Assembly: GCF_001455205.1 (NCBI RefSeq)
Contig: NZ_CP013341.1
Span: forward strand, 1,178,001 to 1,242,000
Length of the DNA stretch: 64,000 nt
Direction of reading: 5' to 3'
Origin: Nitrosomonas ureae
GTDB taxonomy: Bacteria > Pseudomonadota > Gammaproteobacteria > Burkholderiales > Nitrosomonadaceae
Within the stretch, counting starts at the first letter, position 1. Every line of letters begins with the position of its first letter. Shown one piece after another: positions 1 through 9,778 of the stretch. The position numbers and the translations under genes were made by a program. Under the pieces are notes generated by a model that saw only the letters and a list, made by a program, of their open reading frames with translations, did no database searches and was not told the DNA's origin.

Positions 1-1
1 C

Positions 2-754
2 GCATGCGGTGATCGGATTGAATATCAGCTAACTGCTGCAGAGCAAGGCGTCATCGAAACAGTTTGTCCGCGCACTTCATTGTTATATCGCAGCGATGCA
101 TTCAAGGAAAAAATCATTGCCGCCAACGTGACGCAAGTCATCATTGTCGTTGCGGCGATTCCCAGCTTTAGCGAGGAATTGATCAACCGTTGCCTGGTCG
201 CGGCGGAAAGCGAGGATATTGAGGTATTGATTGTGCTGAATAAAGCCGATCTGGTCGAACCGGCGCACATTGCGATGGAAACGTTGTCGCTTTACCGGGA
301 TTTAGGCTATCGTGTACTGCCATTGTGCGCTCTGCAGGATATTTCAGCGTTAAGGCCCTATTTATCAAACCATCTTAGTGTGCTGGCCGGCCAATCGGGC
401 ATGGGCAAATCCACCTTGCTCAACACACTGGTTCCGCAGGCCCGGCGCGCCACTGCGGAAATTTCATTGGCACTTGATTCCGGCTGCCACACGACTACGC
501 ATTCGCAGCTTTATTCCATTGATGACAATAGCGCTATCATCGATTCTCCGGGATTTCAGGAATTTGGACTGAACCATATTACAGAAGAAAGCTTGGCCTG
601 GGGATTCGTCGAATTCCACCCTTATCTCGGGCAATGCAAATTCAATAATTGCCGTCATATCACTGAGCCCGGTTGCGCATTGGTACAAGCTGTGCAGCAG
701 GAGAAAATTAGCTCTAGAAGGTTTGGTTTTTATCATAGACTACTGCGCAGATAG
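2..754 (+). CDS. rsgA: Ribosome small-subunit-dependent GTPase A (5'-truncated by window edge)
   Basis: RsgA (YjeQ) is a GTPase that assists late maturation of the 30S ribosomal subunit in the cytoplasm. The reading frame is already open at base 2, so the N-terminal part, including most of the OB fold, lies outside the window. The G motifs appear in the circularly permuted order typical of the family: NKADL (G4) first, then the P-loop GQSGMGKST, then DSPG (G3). The C-terminal zinc-binding segment CKFNNCRHITEPGC is intact. The gene ends with TAG at 752-754. It is followed by about 145 bases without a gene before the glycan cluster starts. Confidence 0.93.
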   Translation, partial: ACGDRIEYQLTAAEQGVIETVCPRTSLLYRSDAFKEKIIAANVTQVIIVVAAIPSFSEELINRCLVAAESEDIEVLIVLNKADLVEPAHIAMETLSLYRDLGYRVLPLCALQDISALRPYLSNHLSVLAGQSGMGKSTLLNTLVPQARRATAEISLALDSGCHTTTHSQLYSIDDNSAIIDSPGFQEFGLNHITEESLAWGFVEFHPYLGQCKFNNCRHITEPGCALVQAVQQEKISSRRFGFYHRLLRR

Positions 755-899
755 GTTGCTTGGGTAGGCAGCCAAGCCTTCATTCAAAGATTTCTGCACA
801 ACCTTCCCACGTTATCCGAATAAACAACTAAAATGCTTCCTTGTTAAGGAACAGCAGTGGAATCTGTTGGTAAGATTATTTTAATTAAGCGGAAAAATA

Positions 900-3800
900 T
901 TGGAAAATTTATTTATCCCCTATCAGGCTGTTACACAAATCCCCGGTGATTGTATATTGGTATTTGCGCCTCAACCTGGTGGTGAAGTATTGGGTTGTGG
1001 CGGAGCCATTATGCATCACGTCGCACAAGGTATTCCTGTTCATGTCATCGTGGTGTCTGACGGGATATGTGGTGTAAGCGAGGAAAAAGCAACTGAATAC
1101 GCCCGGCAACGTCAGAAAGAAAGCATCGCTGCTGCTGATATCCTGGGCTACGGATCCCCCTTTTTTTGGCAATACCAGGACGAACAAGTTTGTTATGGTG
1201 AGAAACTGATACAAGAAATTCAAACAGCTATTCACGAGATTGGCGCTGACTTGGTTTATGCACCATCAATTTTCGAGATGCGGCCGGATCATCGTGTGCT
1301 GGGCATGGCTGTTGTAGAAGCGATCAGACGAATCGGCAAAGCAGTACGCTTAGCGTTATATGAGGTGAGTATTCCTTTGTACCCCAATCAATTACTCAAT
1401 ATCAGTGACTGGGCAGCACGCAAAAAAACCGCAATGGAATGTTTCGTTTCACAAAATGCAATCCAGCGCTCCGATTTACATATTGCCGCACTCAATCGTT
1501 ATCGTACTTATACTTTACCTGTTAGCGTAACAGCAGCGGAAGCCTTCATTCTGGTTGCAGCTGAGGAACTGTTCAACGATCCGCTCAAACTGTATCAATC
1601 GGAGCATGTTCGTCAAAGAGCCTTAGGATTATTTCTGGATAGCAGTGATGTGCCATTGGTCAGTGTCATTATTCGCAGTGTGGATCGCTCTACATTATCG
1701 GATGCATTGGATTCTGTCGCTTTGCAGACTTACTCAAATATTGAAGTCATCATCGTCAATGCCAAAGGTGAAGGCCATCGAGTAATCAGTGAATGGTGCG
1801 GCCGTTTTCCGATCCGAGTCGTTGGCGATAATGAGCCACTCACCAGAAGCCGTGCGGCAAATATCGGTTTAAATTCAGCCAAAGGAAGCCATTTAATATT
1901 TCTGGATGATGATGATTTATTTTATCCAGAACATATATCCGGTTTGTTGGCTGCTTTACAAAATCACTCAGATGCGCGATGTGCTTATGCCGGTATAAAT
2001 GTTGAGTATTATGTTGACGGACAACTTGAAACGAATGCTGTGTTCAATGAATCATTCGATCTGCGCCGACTTTGGGGAAGGAATTTTATTCCAATTCACG
2101 CAATGCTGTTTGAAAAATCTTTAATTACCATTGATCACTGTAGCTTTGATGAAAATCTGGAAGTGTTTGAAGATTGGGATTTCTGGATGCAGCTTGCACA
2201 ACACAGCGAAATATTGCATGTCGATAAAATTACGGCTGTTTACCGAAATCATGGCTATTCAGGGATGGGATTAACATACAGTGAAGATTTTGTGAAGGCA
2301 TCGAGAAGCAAAGTCTACGATAAGTGGAAAAAGCTTTGGACTGGAGAACAACTGGAAGGCTTGATTCAATACAGAGAGGGCATAATATCCGGTCTCCGCA
2401 CTTGTTTAGTTGATAGCGAACATATGGTTGCTTCTCTGCAAAATCGTCTTCAACAGGACATGATTGCTGGCAATCAACGCGAACAGTTACTGCAGAAAAC
2501 CATCCATGACCTGCAGAAAACCATCCATGACCTGCAGAAAACCATCCATGATCTATATCATTCCACCTCATGGAAAATTGCAGCACCGGTACGATTTATT
2601 GCTCGGATTATCCGTGGACAGCACGATGAAGCGTGGGGGGGGGTGCGTCGCAAGATTTTGCCTTTGTTAAAAGTTGTCTATTCGTGGTTACCTGTTCGTT
2701 GGCGCAGTAAAGTATTAGAGATCGCCTACCGATTAGCGGGTCCTCTCTTTTATGGAATGGGGCAATATGAGGTATGGCGAGCAAATGAAACTGGTTCTGC
2801 CAGTCAATTATCCAGGGACTTCGACAGCTCTTTAACAGGGATGTTGGATATTTCCACTATCTCTCTTTTGGCAAAGAAACCACCAGGACGTATTGCAATC
2901 CACGCGCATATTTTCTATGCAGATTTGGTAACAGAGTTTGAGGGATATTTGAACAATATGCCATTCTCCTATGATTTATTTGTTTCGACACCTCACGAGA
3001 CAGTGAAGCAAAAATGTGAGCAGGTTTTTTCCCATTTGTCCCGATTAGGGCAGCTGACCGTCGCTATTGTACCCAATCGTGGGCGCGATATTGCACCCAT
3101 GTTTTGTACTTTTGGCGAGGTATTGCAGCACTATGATTATATTGCTCACATTCATAGCAAAAAATCACTGTACAACAATGGTGCTACGGATGGATGGCGA
3201 GAATACTTGCTCACGAATCTGTTGGGAAGCAAGTCGCAGATACGGAGAATTTTTACGCTACTGACCGGGAAAAACCCGATTGGTTTTGTTTATCCTCAGA
3301 ACTTCTCAAAATTGCCTTACATGGCAAATACATGGCTCTCCAATCAAGGTAATGGGCGTTTATGGTGCAATAAATTGGGGATTACAGAAATACCGAAAGG
3401 CTATTTTGACTTTCCTGCGGGATCAATGTTCTGGGCTCGTACAAAGGCACTGCAGCCGCTGTTTGACACGCATATCAAAATTGAAGATTTTGCTGAAGAG
3501 GCAGGGCAAAAAGATGCCACCTTTGCGCATTGTATAGAACGTTTATTTGTATTGGTAACTAAACGATCCGGATTTAATGCTGCGATTCTTCGAGACAACG
3601 CATCCAACAGCTGGTCTCGCTGGCATTTTGAGCAATATTTGCTACGCAAACAGGAAGATACATATAAAAGATTGGTTGATCCAACATTACGCATAGTTAT
3701 TTTTGATATCTTCGATACGTTATTGATTCGACCACTGCTCAATCCTGAAATCATTAAAAATATAATTGCCCATCGTGCTGGAGGTAATGAAGGCAAACTT

Positions 3801-5492
3801 TATCTTAAATTTCGTTCCATAGCGGAAGCTCAAGCGTGCCAAAAAGCTGGTCGTGATATTGGATTGAATGCCATTTTCGATGAATTTTCTGTCCTGTCAG
3901 AACTCTCGTTCGATGCTGTAACGCGATTGCGCAAGCTTGAAGAAACTACAGAACTGGAAATTGTAACTCCGCGACCGGAAGTAATCGATCTGATGCAATT
4001 TGCTATTTCTCTGGGTAAACGCGTCATATTGACCAGCGATAGGTATCTTTCCAGACCATGTGTTGAGGGGATGTTGCAGCGTCATGGTATCAATGGATGG
4101 CATGAGTTTTATTTATCTGCGGGAAATGGATCGAGAAAAGATACCGGTGATTTTTATCGTCAACTCTTGTTACAAGAAAGTGCCTCTCCAAGCGAGGTTA
4201 TGGTTATCGGAGACGATGAACACGCTGATGTTCAAATACCTGGAGATATGGGAATCAGGATCCTGCACATAATGCGACCTGTTGAATTGGCTCGGGCAAT
4301 GCCTCGACTTGAATCCATTATTGAGCGTTCAATATATTGTGAAGACATTAATGAGCAGCTTACCCTTGGAACCATTGTGCAAGGAAATTTTCACCCTATA
4401 TTTTTCCCGCACTTCAATTCTTCCGATTTCGTTCCTTCGACACCGTGGGCCATTGGATATACTGTTGTCGGGCCACTGATTCTATCTTTTGTGCAGTGGT
4501 TAGCGGCAAAAGCTGCAGCGGATGGTATCCAGCATTTATATTTTCTAGCTCGTGAAGGTCAGATACTAAAAATAGCTTATGATCGGTGGGTATCCAGTAA
4601 TGCCCATGCAATTACATCTGATTACCTTGTGCTTTCTCGTCGTGCAGTGACTGTGCCGATGATTTCGGATTTTAATGATATCCTTCAAATAGCGAGAGTG
4701 CAGTATCACCCCAATCATCTATCTGAGTTCATACAAGTACGCTATGGGTTGATGTTATTACCTGAAGACCTGGAAAGTTTTGTGCGACTTGGACTCTGGC
4801 CAAAAAATAAGCTGGTTTCGGTTGAAAATGAGGGTATCGAGCACCTGGTGCCTGTATTGCAAGCCCTGAAAGAACGCATTTTGATCAGTGCACAGGCTGA
4901 GCGTCCTGGATTATTAGCTTACCTGAGTAATCTAGGATTAAATACCAACCTTAAATCTGCAGTAGTAGACATTGGCTATGCAGCAACAATACAAGGCTGT
5001 TTGAATCGATTGATGGGACAGGCAATACACGGGTATTATTTAATGACTGTAGACCGTGCGCAGAAAATATCCTCACAATATGGCGCAATCACTCAAGGAT
5101 GCTTTGCTCAGTGCATTGATCCAAAAATTCATCCAATGCCGTCGTTATTCGTTAAAAGCTTTTTGCTGGAAAAACTATTAAGTTCTGATGATGCACAAGT
5201 TGTCTGCTATCGACAGACAGATTCAAATGACATTGTTCCTGAGTTTCGTCAGCTTGCTGATGAAGAGTGCCAGTCCATGACGACACGCGCGGAAATCAGG
5301 CAAGGAATAATGGAATTTATTAACCAATCGATCACAATACGAGATAAATTAGCAAGTGATTTTGAGGTTCCTTTGGATACCGCAACCGAGTTGTTTGACG
5401 AGTTTATCAAGCGCCCTTCTCCATCAGAAAAAGATATTCTTGATAGACTGACGCTGGATGACCATTACTGTGGACGCGGTCTTGTAAGCTGA
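900..5492 (+). CDS. Multidomain glycan-assembly protein: degenerate PIG-L + GT2 + RgpF-like + HAD + C-terminal domain
   Basis: A 1530-residue fusion. Residues 1-230 resemble PIG-L/LmbE deacetylases, but the HPDDE metal motif reads QPGGE (residues 25-29), so deacetylase activity is doubtful. Residues 252-460 form a GT2 glycosyltransferase with the DDDD nucleotide-sugar/metal motif (336-339) and a later EDWDFW segment. Residues 495-555 are a predicted coiled coil containing three exact LQKTIHD heptads (531-551). Residues about 655-900 resemble the rhamnan synthesis F family (GRDIAP, HSKKS segments). Residues about 930-1150 are a HAD-like domain (FDIFDTL), followed by a domain with FLAREGQ near 1215. 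The HAD and C-terminal parts are paralogous to the 664-residue protein at 5570-7564. The start is TTG with a poor ribosome-binding site, so it is uncertain. Probable role: cytoplasmic synthesis of a surface polysaccharide. The substrate is unknown. Confidence 0.85.
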   Translation: MENLFIPYQAVTQIPGDCILVFAPQPGGEVLGCGGAIMHHVAQGIPVHVIVVSDGICGVSEEKATEYARQRQKESIAAADILGYGSPFFWQYQDEQVCYGEKLIQEIQTAIHEIGADLVYAPSIFEMRPDHRVLGMAVVEAIRRIGKAVRLALYEVSIPLYPNQLLNISDWAARKKTAMECFVSQNAIQRSDLHIAALNRYRTYTLPVSVTAAEAFILVAAEELFNDPLKLYQSEHVRQRALGLFLDSSDVPLVSVIIRSVDRSTLSDALDSVALQTYSNIEVIIVNAKGEGHRVISEWCGRFPIRVVGDNEPLTRSRAANIGLNSAKGSHLIFLDDDDLFYPEHISGLLAALQNHSDARCAYAGINVEYYVDGQLETNAVFNESFDLRRLWGRNFIPIHAMLFEKSLITIDHCSFDENLEVFEDWDFWMQLAQHSEILHVDKITAVYRNHGYSGMGLTYSEDFVKASRSKVYDKWKKLWTGEQLEGLIQYREGIISGLRTCLVDSEHMVASLQNRLQQDMIAGNQREQLLQKTIHDLQKTIHDLQKTIHDLYHSTSWKIAAPVRFIARIIRGQHDEAWGGVRRKILPLLKVVYSWLPVRWRSKVLEIAYRLAGPLFYGMGQYEVWRANETGSASQLSRDFDSSLTGMLDISTISLLAKKPPGRIAIHAHIFYADLVTEFEGYLNNMPFSYDLFVSTPHETVKQKCEQVFSHLSRLGQLTVAIVPNRGRDIAPMFCTFGEVLQHYDYIAHIHSKKSLYNNGATDGWREYLLTNLLGSKSQIRRIFTLLTGKNPIGFVYPQNFSKLPYMANTWLSNQGNGRLWCNKLGITEIPKGYFDFPAGSMFWARTKALQPLFDTHIKIEDFAEEAGQKDATFAHCIERLFVLVTKRSGFNAAILRDNASNSWSRWHFEQYLLRKQEDTYKRLVDPTLRIVIFDIFDTLLIRPLLNPEIIKNIIAHRAGGNEGKLYLKFRSIAEAQACQKAGRDIGLNAIFDEFSVLSELSFDAVTRLRKLEETTELEIVTPRPEVIDLMQFAISLGKRVILTSDRYLSRPCVEGMLQRHGINGWHEFYLSAGNGSRKDTGDFYRQLLLQESASPSEVMVIGDDEHADVQIPGDMGIRILHIMRPVELARAMPRLESIIERSIYCEDINEQLTLGTIVQGNFHPIFFPHFNSSDFVPSTPWAIGYTVVGPLILSFVQWLAAKAAADGIQHLYFLAREGQILKIAYDRWVSSNAHAITSDYLVLSRRAVTVPMISDFNDILQIARVQYHPNHLSEFIQVRYGLMLLPEDLESFVRLGLWPKNKLVSVENEGIEHLVPVLQALKERILISAQAERPGLLAYLSNLGLNTNLKSAVVDIGYAATIQGCLNRLMGQAIHGYYLMTVDRAQKISSQYGAITQGCFAQCIDPKIHPMPSLFVKSFLLEKLLSSDDAQVVCYRQTDSNDIVPEFRQLADEECQSMTTRAEIRQGIMEFINQSITIRDKLASDFEVPLDTATELFDEFIKRPSPSEKDILDRLTLDDHYCGRGLVS
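2490..2552 (+). repeat. Three tandem 21-base units coding LQKTIHD
   Basis: Units at 2490-2510, 2511-2531 and 2532-2552 are identical except for the last base (C, C, T). Each codes for the heptad LQKTIHD in the coiled-coil linker between the GT2 and RgpF-like domains. Near-identity at the DNA level implies recent duplication, and unit number could vary in frame. Confidence 0.95.
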
Positions 5493-5569
5493 TGGTTTTT
5501 TCCTAATTGCTTTTGCAAATGAATCGCTTTATGCGCAAAAAACGAGGCGTGTGCACTCACTTGAATGAA

Positions 5570-7564
5570 TTAATGCGGTAAGAATGTCGCGAAATGTACG
5601 ATTCCCATACCGCAATAATAATCGTCGGTTGCTATGCTCATGATTTGAGCACGTTCAAACTCCGAAGCGCCTTCCCAGAAATCACGAAAAATATCAACGA
5701 CCAGATGCGGATCGATGCGTAATTTTCCGAGGCCGGACTCTTTCATGGAACGATAGTCACGGGCAAAAGCCAGCGCGCCTGCACGCAATTCGGAACGTAA
5801 CGGTATGGAAGCTTTTTCAGCTTCGCTCAATGGATTGTATACGCCGGCCACAGCATGATTGTCTTGATAGCGGTAATGACTGATTTGTGGATCATCCGAT
5901 CCCATGAACATTTCCAGAGGAACGTTATAACGTAATAAGGGTGATTGATCGGGCGTGGCTAAGTCCTCGCCAAAGCAACCCGCGATGCGTACACCGTGAC
6001 GTGTGCGGACTTCTGCAGCGGCTGCCCGAGTTACCATGTAATAACCCTGAATTTTTCGTTCCAGCAGATCGCATAATCTACCTTGAATAGTTCCTGCATA
6101 GCCCACATCGACCAGTGCCGCCACGCCTTCCGTTAACTTGATTTGCTGTAAATAGGATAGCATGGGTTCGCGTTCCATCGCCGCACGACGATGGATTGCA
6201 TCCGACAGGGTTTCCAGCACTGCGAGCAGAGCGTCATCAATCTGCCCCGCCTGAATTTCTACCAGACGTTTGTGTGCCCAAATGCCGCGTTGCTCCAAGG
6301 CTTTTAATGTGGTGTGATCCAATGTCAGGCCAAAACGGCGCAGCAGGAATTCAGACAGTGAATTGGCCTGGTAATCCGTGCGGGCAATGGCCAGAATATC
6401 ATCATGAGACCGGATCATTGCCACCGAAACCGCGCGGCGCGATAATACTAAATAATTGGACTGTGGTGTATTGTGTCCTGCAGTTAATACCTCATGGATA
6501 TCCTTCATCAGTTGTCCCTCGCGGGCAAGGAAAAATAAACGATCAATGTTATCGGCATTGGCTTGATCAATTAACCATTCGCTAAAGGCAACCAACAGCG
6601 GACCCACAATCGCATAGCCAATACCGTATCGTCCGCATTGAGTCAGTGATGCGCGATCCAGCAAGAATTGCCTGGGCTGGACTTGAAAGAAGGTACGGAC
6701 GATATTGCCCAGCACCAGCTCATCAGCAGTCGGGCCGGCTGATTTTATCTTTTCTATCCAGGTATTGAGGCGTGGGAAATACGCTGCTAATGCCAGCGGG
6801 TTTTCCAGAACCGCAATTTGAAAACCCAGTTGTAGTGGAATCTGTTGATCTGAAACGGGGTGATCGCCAATCATAATGGCCTGTTCCGGCACTATTTGCT
6901 CATTCTCTGCAATGTGGTGGAATAGCTCGCCGGTAGATTTGCGCACACCCACTTCGGAGGAAAGGTATAAGGTGTCGTATTCAAGGATATTGCATTTTTG
7001 CAGCAATTTTTTGATGACATCCGAAGACAGAAACATATCACTGGCCAGCACTACTTTTTTGCCGGCCTGTTGGGCCATTTTAAGCACCTCGATCATCCCC
7101 GGCAAGGGTTGTGCCAAGGCCAATTCTATTGATTCCTCAATGGACTGCAACTGTTGGGCATCGCCCTCGGCGGTACCAAAAAGACGAACATATTCAGTGC
7201 AAATATGGGCTAAACTGACATCGGCGCTTCCTGCTTCCCGCAATGACATTTCAGCTGCATGTCGTCGTTCCGGGTAACGGTCGCAATTGATGCGCTTTGC
7301 GATCCAATGTTTGGTATTTTCCGGATCAAGTAGCGGGCGTGTAATGAGCGTATCAAAAATGTCGAAAATTACCAATCGGATGTTCGGATGCTCAATCCGG
7401 GCCAATAGTGCGTCGCGATCGAATAGTGCCTGATGTGGGTGCGAGTGACCGATCGAGCGACGCATTCGATTAAAGATTTCATTGATGGAACGTTTTATTG
7501 TTGCTTTTGCTCCATAGGTTTTCTGGTATCTCAATACCTTGCGGAGAAATTGATGATTGGTCAT
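5570..7564 (-). CDS. HAD-superfamily predicted hydrolase with surface-glycan C-terminal domain
   Basis: A 664-residue protein resembling the large HAD-type predicted hydrolases found in polysaccharide clusters. HAD motif I is FDIFDTL (nucleophile Asp near residue 68). Later motifs include VVLASDMFLSS and MIGDHPVSDQQIP. The C-terminal half has a FLAREGQ motif and YAIVGPLLVAF, and matches the last 600 residues of the fusion protein encoded convergently at 900-5492. The two genes end 78 bases apart, tail to tail. The biochemical substrate cannot be told from sequence. A role in processing activated sugars or lipid-linked glycan is only inference. The ATG at 7564 starts MTNHQFLRK; there is 173 bases of gene-free DNA upstream before the PIG-L gene. 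Confidence 0.82.
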   Translation of the reverse strand: MTNHQFLRKVLRYQKTYGAKATIKRSINEIFNRMRRSIGHSHPHQALFDRDALLARIEHPNIRLVIFDIFDTLITRPLLDPENTKHWIAKRINCDRYPERRHAAEMSLREAGSADVSLAHICTEYVRLFGTAEGDAQQLQSIEESIELALAQPLPGMIEVLKMAQQAGKKVVLASDMFLSSDVIKKLLQKCNILEYDTLYLSSEVGVRKSTGELFHHIAENEQIVPEQAIMIGDHPVSDQQIPLQLGFQIAVLENPLALAAYFPRLNTWIEKIKSAGPTADELVLGNIVRTFFQVQPRQFLLDRASLTQCGRYGIGYAIVGPLLVAFSEWLIDQANADNIDRLFFLAREGQLMKDIHEVLTAGHNTPQSNYLVLSRRAVSVAMIRSHDDILAIARTDYQANSLSEFLLRRFGLTLDHTTLKALEQRGIWAHKRLVEIQAGQIDDALLAVLETLSDAIHRRAAMEREPMLSYLQQIKLTEGVAALVDVGYAGTIQGRLCDLLERKIQGYYMVTRAAAAEVRTRHGVRIAGCFGEDLATPDQSPLLRYNVPLEMFMGSDDPQISHYRYQDNHAVAGVYNPLSEAEKASIPLRSELRAGALAFARDYRSMKESGLGKLRIDPHLVVDIFRDFWEGASEFERAQIMSIATDDYYCGMGIVHFATFLPH

Positions 7565-7737
7565 GGATAAATGATGAATTAAGAATTATTCTCAACAGGG
7601 TATGATATTACACAGCTTTACTGAAATATTTTGCATCCCGATAACAAAATATATGACAGTATGAATAATTTTTGTTACCGCACTAAGACACCAAGATTAT
7701 TCGTTTGCAAAGAGAAGCTTAATAAATACTCAGGGAA

Positions 7738-8517
7738 TTAGTTTCTTAAAAGATTTTCGAGGTAGATTCTCAATTTTAACATTCTATACTGCAAGCCACT
7801 GAGGGAGCCCTTTTTTTCTGCCTCTACAAAGGCCTCTGCATAACTTTCCTCTTCTTTTTTAGGGAGAAAAAGGCCGCGATAGCTGGCTAGTCCGATGATT
7901 GCAGAAAGATAATTACAGTGAGAAAGGGGTAACGCATAACAGGATATGGCTTGTTTCTTAAGATTAATTACCGGGGTGATATCCACCACCCGGGTAGCAG
8001 GAAGCGGACTCCAAATTTCATAAATAAACGCACGCGATGATGTTTCACAGCGCTGCCAGCAGTTTAAAACAGCATGGCCTATGGCGACATGGTCGCGATG
8101 ATAATCCAGTACCGAAGGCAGGAACAGCCAATCCGGGTTGAATTGATGCAGGAGCGTATCAACTGTGGTTTCAAACTGAGAGGAGTTGCGAAAACCGCCG
8201 TCAGGCTCGTCGAGGAATTCCATATCATTAATCCCCAATGTCGCTAACGATTCGATCGCTTCCTTACGTCGAATGAGAGGGGCGTCGGCATCAAGGCTGC
8301 CGGCACCGGAACCATCGGTGACGAAAATAACTTTGATAGAGCATCCTTTTTGTCGCAGTAAAGCCAGTGTACCGCCGCAGCCTAGGATTTCGTCATCCGG
8401 GTGCGGGGCGAAAACGAGTATTTTCCCGTTGTGGATAGGAGTAAGCGGTGTTGGCAATGGACAAAGCCCTAGTTGGGCTATTTTAGCCTGCTGTAGCTTG
8501 GCGATAAATTGCTTCAT
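7738..8517 (-). CDS. PIG-L family deacetylase
   Basis: 259 residues from the ATG at 8517 (MKQFIAKLQ). A longer in-frame extension exists but overlaps the preceding glycosyltransferase heavily. The zinc motif is complete: APHPDDEILGCGG at residues 37-49, with a later YHRDHVAIGH segment. The family removes N-acetyl groups from sugars such as GlcNAc derivatives. The start overlaps the end of the GT4 gene by 35 bases, implying translational coupling in one operon with the glycosyltransferase, methyltransferase/GNAT fusion and Wzt genes upstream. This gene is the intact counterpart of the degenerate PIG-L domain at 900-1600. The substrate is presumably a cluster glycan. Confidence 0.87.
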   Translation of the reverse strand: MKQFIAKLQQAKIAQLGLCPLPTPLTPIHNGKILVFAPHPDDEILGCGGTLALLRQKGCSIKVIFVTDGSGAGSLDADAPLIRRKEAIESLATLGINDMEFLDEPDGGFRNSSQFETTVDTLLHQFNPDWLFLPSVLDYHRDHVAIGHAVLNCWQRCETSSRAFIYEIWSPLPATRVVDITPVINLKKQAISCYALPLSHCNYLSAIIGLASYRGLFLPKKEEESYAEAFVEAEKKGSLSGLQYRMLKLRIYLENLLRN

Positions 8518-9664
8518 ACCTATCCGTAATTTCAATGATATCCGGCCACGCGTTAGCTCGTGCCAGCCCCTGCTGTGCAATTGTTTCGCGCATTTTCGGG
8601 TCATTCAGCATGCGCTGCATAGTTTCCGCCAAGGCGTCAATAGTGGGTTCTGATAATAGTGCGCCGTCTTTTGCCACTTCGGGTACGCCGCCTACAGCGG
8701 TGCATACCGCCGCTGTGCCTGCTACGAGTGCTTCAAGGTTTGCCAATCCGAAAGATTCAGAGGCTGAAGCGCTGACATACAAGTCGGCGGCACAAAGATA
8801 TAAACCGATATCTTCAGCCACTGCGAACAGGATCTCACGCGTAAGTCCTGATTGCTGAGCCAGTTTTTGTAAAGTACTATGATCGCCTTCACCCAGAATA
8901 ACTAACTGGGGTTCTTTTTCTAGCTTAAGCTTGGCACAGGCTTCGATGAGTAAGGGATATTGCTTGACCGGGGAGATGCGGCCAATACTTAATATATAAA
9001 TCGCAGACTCGTTCCAACTGAGACGATTCCTCGCATCCTTCCGGCTGTAGCGGTTCACTACGGGACGTGCGTGAACCAAATGATGCCAATGAGCAGGTAG
9101 CGGATGAATAGCCAGATCGTGTGCAATCTGAGAGACGCCGCGGCGAGTGGGTGCGATTACCCAGAAAGCAGCGCGTAGTATGTTGGCTTCCCGATGGCGC
9201 ATGAAACGCATCACGCGATGACCCAGATGCACGCCATCTTCGTGAATGGCTTGAGTATAACAACCGAAACCATGTTCGGTGATGCCCCACACTGGCTTGT
9301 GATCGAGATAGAATCGCAGGAAAAAGCGCAAACTCATGGCGATATAGGGATCGTGGCAGTGTACGTGGGTATATTTCTGCGTAACTGCCAGTTTTGCGGC
9401 AAGACGTCCCATATTAAAGCGTTCCAGCAGAACCTGGAACAATGCGGGGAAATGGGTGGGTGTGTTTTTGATGCCGGGTAAGCAATTTAATAAAGCCAGG
9501 AGGCGTTGTTGCCAGAGTATAGCGCGTCGCCCTAAGTCGGCTTGGCAAAGATAGCCCACCTCGACTCCGCGGCGCTGAAATTCCTCAACAATGGGCGCCA
9601 AGCTGCGTCCGAGACCGTAACGCTGATCCGAACGGGTTTCACGTGTAACCATCAAAATTTTCAT
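8483..9664 (-). CDS. GT4 family glycosyltransferase
   Basis: A 393-residue GT-B-fold glycosyltransferase. It begins MKILMVTRE with an N-terminal glycine-rich acceptor-side loop (YGLGRSLAPI). The C-terminal donor site is typical of GT4: ILSIGRISPVKQ, LVILGEGDH, and the S-A-S-E-SFGLANLEALVAGT segment holding the conserved EX7E glutamates. An in-frame ATG lies 9 bases upstream (9673) and could be used instead. The gene probably adds a hexose to a cytoplasmic lipid-linked glycan. It is embedded in the minus-strand cluster and its 3' end overlaps the PIG-L start. Confidence 0.88.
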   Translation of the reverse strand: MKILMVTRETRSDQRYGLGRSLAPIVEEFQRRGVEVGYLCQADLGRRAILWQQRLLALLNCLPGIKNTPTHFPALFQVLLERFNMGRLAAKLAVTQKYTHVHCHDPYIAMSLRFFLRFYLDHKPVWGITEHGFGCYTQAIHEDGVHLGHRVMRFMRHREANILRAAFWVIAPTRRGVSQIAHDLAIHPLPAHWHHLVHARPVVNRYSRKDARNRLSWNESAIYILSIGRISPVKQYPLLIEACAKLKLEKEPQLVILGEGDHSTLQKLAQQSGLTREILFAVAEDIGLYLCAADLYVSASASESFGLANLEALVAGTAAVCTAVGGVPEVAKDGALLSEPTIDALAETMQRMLNDPKMRETIAQQGLARANAWPDIIEITDRYEAIYRQATAG

Positions 9665-9778
9665 GGCGATCAATGGTTCACTAGCGTGGAGATTGCGCTC
9701 ATTGTCGTGAGTCTATTAATTAAACGCTTATTTGCGTATCGTGAGCAACGGTTGCATTTAAATTCAATATAAACTTAT

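Noticed and set aside
2464..2670. Second gene inside the coiled-coil linker
   Set aside because: The 68-codon alternative frame merely reads the 21-base repeats out of register (repeated CRKPSMT).
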